From CAZNYN01 sp964422205 (lineage in GTDB: Bacteria; Synergistota; Synergistia; Synergistales; Synergistaceae), in NCBI GenBank assembly GCA_964422205.1, contig CAYRAI010000002.1, positions 26,615 through 90,614 on the forward strand: a stretch of DNA of 64,000 nt. Reading direction: 5' to 3'. The notes under the pieces were generated by a model that saw only the letters and a list, made by a program, of their open reading frames with translations, did no database searches and had not been told where the DNA came from. Below, in pieces: positions 59,931 to 64,000 of the stretch (its first letter is position 1; the number at the start of each line of letters is the position of its first letter). The translations under genes were made by a program, and so were the position numbers.

Positions 59931-60671
59931 TTATCTGCCTATCAGTACTGGCATGCCGTTTACATATGTCAGCTTTGCAACAGTAGCCGTAACATCAGGC
60001 TCCGTACAGAACAAAATATCATTCGTAAAATTCAGCCCTTGAAGTATGAGCCCGTGAGCCGACTCCATTGCCACGGCAGAAATATCCGGGCCTAGGTGAT
60101 GCCAAAGAGCCATAGCTGCTATTGCCCCGTCCGTAAGCTCCATCTCCTCAGCTCCGTTGGATGGGGCAAGAGCAAGCATCTTTTCGACAATCATACCGGC
60201 ACACACAGTATCTTCAAGAGAAAATTCCCCGTTGCGCCCAGCCGCTATTATCCCTATATTCTGACCGGAACAGAGAGCGTCCCATGCGGCAGCCTCCGCG
60301 TTCCTTACACATGCGATACTGACATTGGTGCAGTTCTCCGCCGCCCTCATAATGGCGCGCGTGCCGTTTGACGTTGTAATAACAGCCTTCTTGGGGGCAC
60401 CTGCAGAGGAAAGCTCTAAAGGAGAATTGCCGAAATCAAACCCGGGTGCTGGAAGTCCCCCTCTCTCCCCCATAAGCTTCCACTCATCCCCCAGCTCACT
60501 CTTCAGACGAAACGACTCCTCTGTTTCAAGCACAGGAATAAGAATCTCGCCGCCGCAGTCAAAAAAAGTGGTTATCTGGGTAGAAGCGCGAAGCAAATCT
60601 ATAACGACACGGCAGTCATGCTCCTTCAAACTTTCACTTGGAAGAAAAGCAACATCAAATATGTACTTCAT
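59931..60671 (-). CDS. comB: 2-phosphosulfolactate phosphatase (ComB family)
   Basis: Mg-dependent phosphatase of 246 residues that removes phosphate from 2-phosphosulfolactate, a step on the archaeal coenzyme M path. Family marks are VVIDLLRASTQITTFFDCGG, GERGGLPAPGFDFGNSPLEL, TTSNGTRAIM and ACVRNAEAAAWDAL. GGGAGG precedes the ATG. ComA and the other coenzyme M genes are not in the window, so it may make sulfolactate or act on another substrate. Confidence 0.9.
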   Translation of the reverse strand: MKYIFDVAFLPSESLKEHDCRVVIDLLRASTQITTFFDCGGEILIPVLETEESFRLKSELGDEWKLMGERGGLPAPGFDFGNSPLELSSAGAPKKAVITTSNGTRAIMRAAENCTNVSIACVRNAEAAAWDALCSGQNIGIIAAGRNGEFSLEDTVCAGMIVEKMLALAPSNGAEEMELTDGAIAAMALWHHLGPDISAVAMESAHGLILQGLNFTNDILFCTEPDVTATVAKLTYVNGMPVLIGR

Positions 60672-60765
60672 TTGAAAAACCTCCCTGTATCAACATCACA
60701 GTTAATGCTAAAATATATGTGCACCAGTATACTACAACAAAAAAATGACAGGAGGTTTACAGCAA

Positions 60766-61230
60766 ATGAAAATTCTTATTGCCACAGACTTCAGCCCTGT
60801 AGGTCGCAAAGCCGCCTTTTACGGGTATAAGCTTGCACAAAAAAGCGGCATGGACTCCATCTTCTTTCATGCCATACCTCAGCCGGCCAAACTGCTCGAA
60901 GGATACGGCATAAAGGCCGTTATTGCAGGCAGTGCAAAAGCTGAGCATAAAATTATCGAAGACAGTGCACGCAAAAACCTTCACAAACTCATGGAAGCTG
61001 TAATACTGGAAAACGGAAAATCTCCCGACACACAAATAGATGAGTACATAGCTGCGGGAGACGCCTCCGAAGAAATTCTAAAATACGCAAAAGAACAGTC
61101 TGCTGACATGATAGTAATAGGCTACAAAAGCTACAGCGCAATATCCGAAATTCTTGTAGGAAGCACCGCGGCGAAAGTTGCAAGATACGCTCCTTGCTCC
61201 GTGCTGATATACAGACCTGAGAAAGCTTAG
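60766..61230 (+). CDS. Universal stress protein (UspA family)
   Basis: About 154 residues of the Usp fold: N-terminal KILIATDFSPVGRKAAFYGYKLA and the C-terminal ATP-loop-like IVIGYKSYSAISEILVGSTAAKVARYAPCSVLIYRP. The glycine of the usual GxxGxxxxxxxxGS is partly replaced (GYKSY...VGS), so ATP binding is uncertain. The start ATG 60766 has AGGAGG 10 nt upstream; the ORF starts at 60745. Stress-linked role only by family. Confidence 0.88.
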   Translation: MKILIATDFSPVGRKAAFYGYKLAQKSGMDSIFFHAIPQPAKLLEGYGIKAVIAGSAKAEHKIIEDSARKNLHKLMEAVILENGKSPDTQIDEYIAAGDASEEILKYAKEQSADMIVIGYKSYSAISEILVGSTAAKVARYAPCSVLIYRPEKA

Positions 61231-61238
61231 CAAAAACC

Positions 61239-61268
61239 GGTGGAGAGCCTCATATGAAGCTCTCCACC
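61239..61268 (+). terminator. Hairpin between uspA and the CAT-like gene
   Basis: Perfect 10-bp stem GGTGGAGAGC / GCTCTCCACC with a 10-nt loop and no T run, ending 22 bp before the downstream ATG. It may attenuate or process the transcript rather than terminate it. Confidence 0.6.
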
Positions 61269-61290
61269 TATTATCCATGAGGAGAACAAA

Positions 61291-61944
61291 ATGGACTATA
61301 AAATTCTTGACACGGACAAATACTACAGAAAAGAAATATACCGCCGCTTCACTCAGGACTGCAAATGCTCAGTATCGATAACTCACAGGATAGACGTCAC
61401 AGACCTTGCTGAACGGTCAAAGACGAGCGGGACAAAATTCTACATAAATTTCCTATACCTCCTATCAAAAGTGCTCAACTCAAGAGAAGACTACCGCATG
61501 CAGAACTTTTACGAGACTGGCGAAACCGTAATATTCGATAAAATCAACCCTGCTCACTGCATCTTCCACGAAGACACAGAAACCTTCACCACAGTCTACT
61601 CCAAGTACAGCGAAGATTACCGAGTCTTTTACGAAGAGTGCGAAAAAGACATAAAAAAGGCAAAAGAGACGCGTGAGTACGGACTTGACTTTCAAAACCA
61701 CAAAAACTGGTTTGACGCCTCTTACCTCCCGTGGATTTCATACGACTCACTGAACATCGAACTCCCCGACGGCTACTTTCACTTCCTGCCCATAATCAAC
61801 TGGGGAAGCTACAAAAAAGAAAACGGAAAAATCCTAATGCCTCTGACCGTAAGACTAAACCACGCGGCGGCAGACGGATATCTGATATCAAAAGTATTCA
61901 CAATGCTGGAAGACGAAATACAAAAACTAAGAGAAAAAATCTAA
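61291..61944 (+). CDS. Chloramphenicol acetyltransferase-like (CAT type A fold) protein
   Basis: CoA-dependent acyltransferase of 217 residues resembling type A CAT along its length: FYINFLYLLSKVLNSREDYRM, the HCIFHEDTETFTTVYSKY segment and the catalytic region VRLNHAAADGYLISKVF with His-xxx-Asp. The usual HHAVCDG is NHAAADG, keeping the catalytic His and Asp but not the first His. GGAG precedes the ATG. Its position beside aminotransferases suggests N- or O-acetylation of an endogenous metabolite rather than resistance; this is inferred. Confidence 0.87.
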   Translation: MDYKILDTDKYYRKEIYRRFTQDCKCSVSITHRIDVTDLAERSKTSGTKFYINFLYLLSKVLNSREDYRMQNFYETGETVIFDKINPAHCIFHEDTETFTTVYSKYSEDYRVFYEECEKDIKKAKETREYGLDFQNHKNWFDASYLPWISYDSLNIELPDGYFHFLPIINWGSYKKENGKILMPLTVRLNHAAADGYLISKVFTMLEDEIQKLREKI

Positions 61945-61992
61945 GACAGCGTCTGTACAACAACTAAATATCCAGATTCCGGAGGGTAAACA

Positions 61993-63129
61993 ATGAAAAT
62001 CAAAAAATTCAAAGTCGAAGAATGGATGAACGAGTTTGAGAACGACGCATCATACAACATTGCAGAAACTTGCGTAGACTCAGTTTCCATAAACGAACTG
62101 TTCGAACTGGCAGGCAAAAATGAGCGGGAATTCTTTGAAGTCTTCAACTCCAAACGCTTGACATACGGCGCCATTTTAGGCTTAACAAGCTTCAAAGAGG
62201 GCATCTGCAAACTATACAAAACAATAAAAACTGACGAAGTTATCACCACTCACGGAGCAACGGGAGCAAACCACCTTGTACTCTACTCCCTAGTAGAACC
62301 TGGTGACCATGTTATATCCGTTATGCCAACCTACCAGCAGCTATACTCAATACCAGAATCCTTCGGCGCTCATGTGGACATACTGCATTTGAAAAAAGAA
62401 AACAAATTTCTCCCCGACATAGATGCTCTGAGAAAATCAGTCAGCGAAAAAACAAAAGTTATCTGCATAAACAACCCTAACAACCCAACCGGGGCTCTTA
62501 TACCATCCGATATTTTGAAAGAAATCGTAAAAATCGCGCGTGAAGCAGACTCATACATCCTCTGCGACGAAGTCTACAGATCATTGAATCAAGAAGACAT
62601 CTACACCGAATCCATAGCCGATCTCTATGAAAAAGGAATCAGTGTCAGCAGCATGTCCAAAGTATTCTCACTGGCGGGAGTAAGACTAGGCTGGATTGCG
62701 ACACATGACAAAGCTCTCATGGAATCCTGCCTCTCACACAGAGACTACAACATGATAAGCTGCGGAATGTTCGACGAAGCCATTGCCTCGATAGCTCTCG
62801 AAAAAGCGGACATACTCCTGGACAGAAGCAAAAAAATAGTAAGAAACAACCTCAAAATTTTGGACGAGTGGATAAAAACCCAGCCACACTGCTCCTACAT
62901 CAAGCCCAAAGCAGGCACCACCGCACTTTTGTACTATGACATAGAAATGGGCTCAAGAGAATTCTGCACAAGACTGCTCAAAGAGACAGGAGCATTCCTC
63001 ACCCCAGGAGAGTGCTTCGAGCAGGAATACTGCGCAAGAATAGGCTACGCCTGCGAACCCAAAGAGCTAAAAGCAGGTCTCGCGGCACTGGGAACATTTA
63101 TAGAAAAAATTGCCGAAAAAAACAAATAA
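61993..63129 (+). CDS. PLP-dependent aminotransferase class I/II, paralogue 2
   Basis: Fold type I aminotransferase of 378 residues starting MKIKKFKVEEWMNEF, matching the N-terminal pattern of paralogue 1. Marks are ITTHGATGANHLVLYSL, CINNPNNPTGALIP, DEVYRSL, the PLP lysine in SSMSKVFSLAGVRLGWIA and EYCARIGYAC. CCGGAGGG precedes the ATG. It follows the CAT-like gene by 48 bp and is probably co-transcribed with it. A capreomycidine synthase-like or general amino acid transaminase role is possible. Confidence 0.88.
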   Translation: MKIKKFKVEEWMNEFENDASYNIAETCVDSVSINELFELAGKNEREFFEVFNSKRLTYGAILGLTSFKEGICKLYKTIKTDEVITTHGATGANHLVLYSLVEPGDHVISVMPTYQQLYSIPESFGAHVDILHLKKENKFLPDIDALRKSVSEKTKVICINNPNNPTGALIPSDILKEIVKIAREADSYILCDEVYRSLNQEDIYTESIADLYEKGISVSSMSKVFSLAGVRLGWIATHDKALMESCLSHRDYNMISCGMFDEAIASIALEKADILLDRSKKIVRNNLKILDEWIKTQPHCSYIKPKAGTTALLYYDIEMGSREFCTRLLKETGAFLTPGECFEQEYCARIGYACEPKELKAGLAALGTFIEKIAEKNK

Positions 63130-63252
63130 AAATTTTTTTCCCCAAGATAGAATCTATAAATCCAACAGCCAAATCTGCTGGGGTACGGCATACGGTTTAG
63201 TAAAATAATCAGATTGCTATTGATTTTATTAAAATTTCCCCGATAATCTATT

Positions 63253-63325
63253 AATGCCTTCCGCATAGGGAAGCACGCTATTTTCTCTAGGTCTGCTTCT
63301 AAGATACCGGAAGGCATTTTTCTCT
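63253..63325 (+). terminator. Nested hairpin after aminotransferase 2
   Basis: Outer arms AATGCCTTCCG / CGGAAGGCATT (63253-63263, 63308-63318) enclosing inner GAAGCA / TGCTTC arms, followed by a T/C-rich run. The compound structure could be a terminator or a small RNA. Confidence 0.55.
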
Positions 63326-63327
63326 CT

Positions 63328-63501
63328 TTAGAGTTTTTGTTGATTCGAAGATAACTGGATTTTTAAAGAGGATGAATTCATACACAACCTATACGTTACC
63401 AGGCGAATCAGGTGCATCCTTGCTCCACGGACAAATTTACTCAGCCGAGGATTCATATATCCGACTATTGTAATAGAAAGCTCCATTTCTCTGCTCGCCA
63501 T
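63328..63501 (-). CDS. Possible 57-residue small protein
   Basis: Short ORF starting ATG 63501 with AGAGGAGG 7 nt upstream, better than many real starts here. The peptide begins MASREMELSITIVGYMNPRL and is basic; I do not recognise it. It starts just beyond the terminator at 63521, so transcription would need readthrough or an unseen promoter. Treat as a possible small gene only. Confidence 0.35.
   Translation of the reverse strand: MASREMELSITIVGYMNPRLSKFVRGARMHLIRLVTYRLCMNSSSLKIQLSSNQQKL
63359..63373 (+). repeat. 15-nt repeat ATTTTTAAAGAGGAT, copy
   Basis: Identical 15-mers occur at 63359-63373 and 63970-63984 (plus) and at 59880-59894 (minus). A shorter TTAAAGAGGAT match is at about 22201-22211. 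Origin unknown; could be part of intergenic processing or terminator-associated sequence. Confidence 0.5.
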
Positions 63502-63520
63502 GAACGCACCTCCTCTGGGC

Positions 63521-63548
63521 AATAAAAAAGCCGTCCCATAAGGACAGC
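63521..63548 (-). terminator. Terminator after the tail-anchored protein gene
   Basis: Minus-strand GCTGTCC / GGACGGC stem (one G-U pair) with a 5-nt loop and TTTTTTATT tail, 18 bp past the stop codon of the gene at 63566. Confidence 0.75.
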
Positions 63549-63565
63549 AGATGAAATATTCTAAA

Positions 63566-63883
63566 TTAACAAGTTGCCCATATCCAGATAACTGTTATTG
63601 TAAAAATAAAAAACGCAACACAAATTAAAGATTGCAAAGTATCGTTACGCATGTAGACCTCAAGTGCAATCTGACGTTCTATTTCAGCCTCTTCTTCGGC
63701 TCTCTTGCGACGCCAGGCTCTTATTTCGTTGTCTATTCTACGATTGTCTCTCGCTATCTGCTCATCAATTTTTCTATCAAGAGCATTACGATATTCTATT
63801 TCTTTGATTTGGGCACGCAGCTTCTCCCTAAAAACTTTAGCCGCCAGCTTTTCTTCATCGGTAGGTATATGTTTTTCATACAT
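63566..63883 (-). CDS. Small coiled-coil protein with C-terminal membrane anchor
   Basis: A 105-residue protein: a highly charged helix at about 8-80 (EKLAAKVFREKLRAQIKEIE and AEEEAEIERQIALEV, likely coiled coil) followed by one hydrophobic segment at about 85-104 (SLICVAFFIFTITVIWIWA). The start ATG 63883 has AGGGGG; the ORF extends to 63928. No signal peptide, so it is probably tail-anchored. I do not recognise the family. The plus-strand bases after 63928 to the window end hold no gene I can support. Confidence 0.6.
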   Translation of the reverse strand: MYEKHIPTDEEKLAAKVFREKLRAQIKEIEYRNALDRKIDEQIARDNRRIDNEIRAWRRKRAEEEAEIERQIALEVYMRNDTLQSLICVAFFIFTITVIWIWATC

Positions 63884-64000
63884 TGTACATACCCCCTTCC
63901 AACTATTTAAATAATAACAATACATCAAATAAAGTCAATATAAAAACACATAGGATCGGGGATGTAGGCATTTTTAAAGAGGATAAATTATAGAACTAAA

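Noticed and set aside
61291..61944. Antibiotic resistance island
   Set aside because: The CAT-like gene has no mobile element, attachment site or neighbouring resistance gene, and sits in a metabolic cluster.
63045..63317. 90-residue minus-strand ORF after aminotransferase 2
   Set aside because: It overlaps the aminotransferase end and the nested hairpin, and has no ribosome binding site.
1..64000. CRISPR arrays, tRNA/rRNA genes, IS elements, prophage
   Set aside because: No repeat-spacer pattern, cloverleaf, transposase or phage structural gene was seen on reading; a tRNAscan/Infernal search would be decisive for short RNA genes.

Overview
The window looks like chromosome from an anaerobic, amino-acid-fermenting member of the Synergistota (inferred). 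The reasons are two complete branched-chain-type amino acid ABC transporters, many peptidases, a hydroxyproline-dehydratase-type glycyl radical enzyme, P5C dehydrogenase, an HrcA/CIRCE heat-shock operon, and moderate GC with Firmicutes-like regulation (T-box, CIRCE, MocR/PdxR). TTG start codons with good ribosome binding sites are unusually common. I saw no rRNA or tRNA gene, CRISPR array, insertion sequence or prophage.

Layout. 1-8 kb (minus): thrS (cut by the window edge) behind a T-box leader; rpsO-pnp-dut; prmA-rsmE-mtaB. 8-12.7 kb (minus): livJ-H-M-G-F. 13-17.7 kb (minus): hrcA-grpE-dnaK-dnaJ with CIRCE. 17.9-21.1 kb (plus): histidine phosphatase-folP-folK-membrane protein. 21-26.3 kb (minus): RpiR regulator, OYE-type oxidoreductase, a coupled HTH-ImmA-radical SAM cluster, and CitG. 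26.3-27.8 kb (plus): lytic transglycosylase and YbaK-like deacylase. 27.8-33.1 kb (minus): YjiH-like membrane protein, HicB-like protein, M19 dipeptidase, C69 dipeptidase and a ThiF/MoeB-like E1 enzyme. 33.2-38.2 kb (minus): a cassette encoding a secreted small protein, an ion-transporter-type permease, a 54-residue membrane protein, an exported AstE/AspA-like hydrolase and a second C69 dipeptidase. 38.9-47.5 kb: mnmA, a CHASE4 sensor with a degenerate HD-GYP domain, a class V aminotransferase/cysteine desulfurase, divergent pdxR/pdxS, cdd, a TSUP transporter and a secreted protein. 47.6-58.4 kb (minus): P5C dehydrogenase, a second liv operon (H-M-G-F-J), and GntR-activase-HypD. 58.7-64 kb: two paralogous aminotransferases flanking comB, uspA and a CAT-like acetyltransferase, then small AT-rich genes.

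How the genes fit together. Much of the window serves import and breakdown of peptides and amino acids. Exported C69 peptidases, a cytoplasmic M19 dipeptidase and LIV transporters would supply amino acids. HypD would convert hydroxyproline to P5C, and PruA would oxidise P5C to glutamate. The rest is housekeeping: translation, RNA decay, protein folding, folate, PLP and tRNA modification.

The best candidates for undescribed biology are the secreted-protein/permease/deacylase/peptidase cassette at 33.2-38.2 kb, the inactive-looking HD-GYP sensor, the PdxR homologue lacking its PLP lysine, and the HypD neighbourhood with its paired aminotransferases and CAT-like enzyme.
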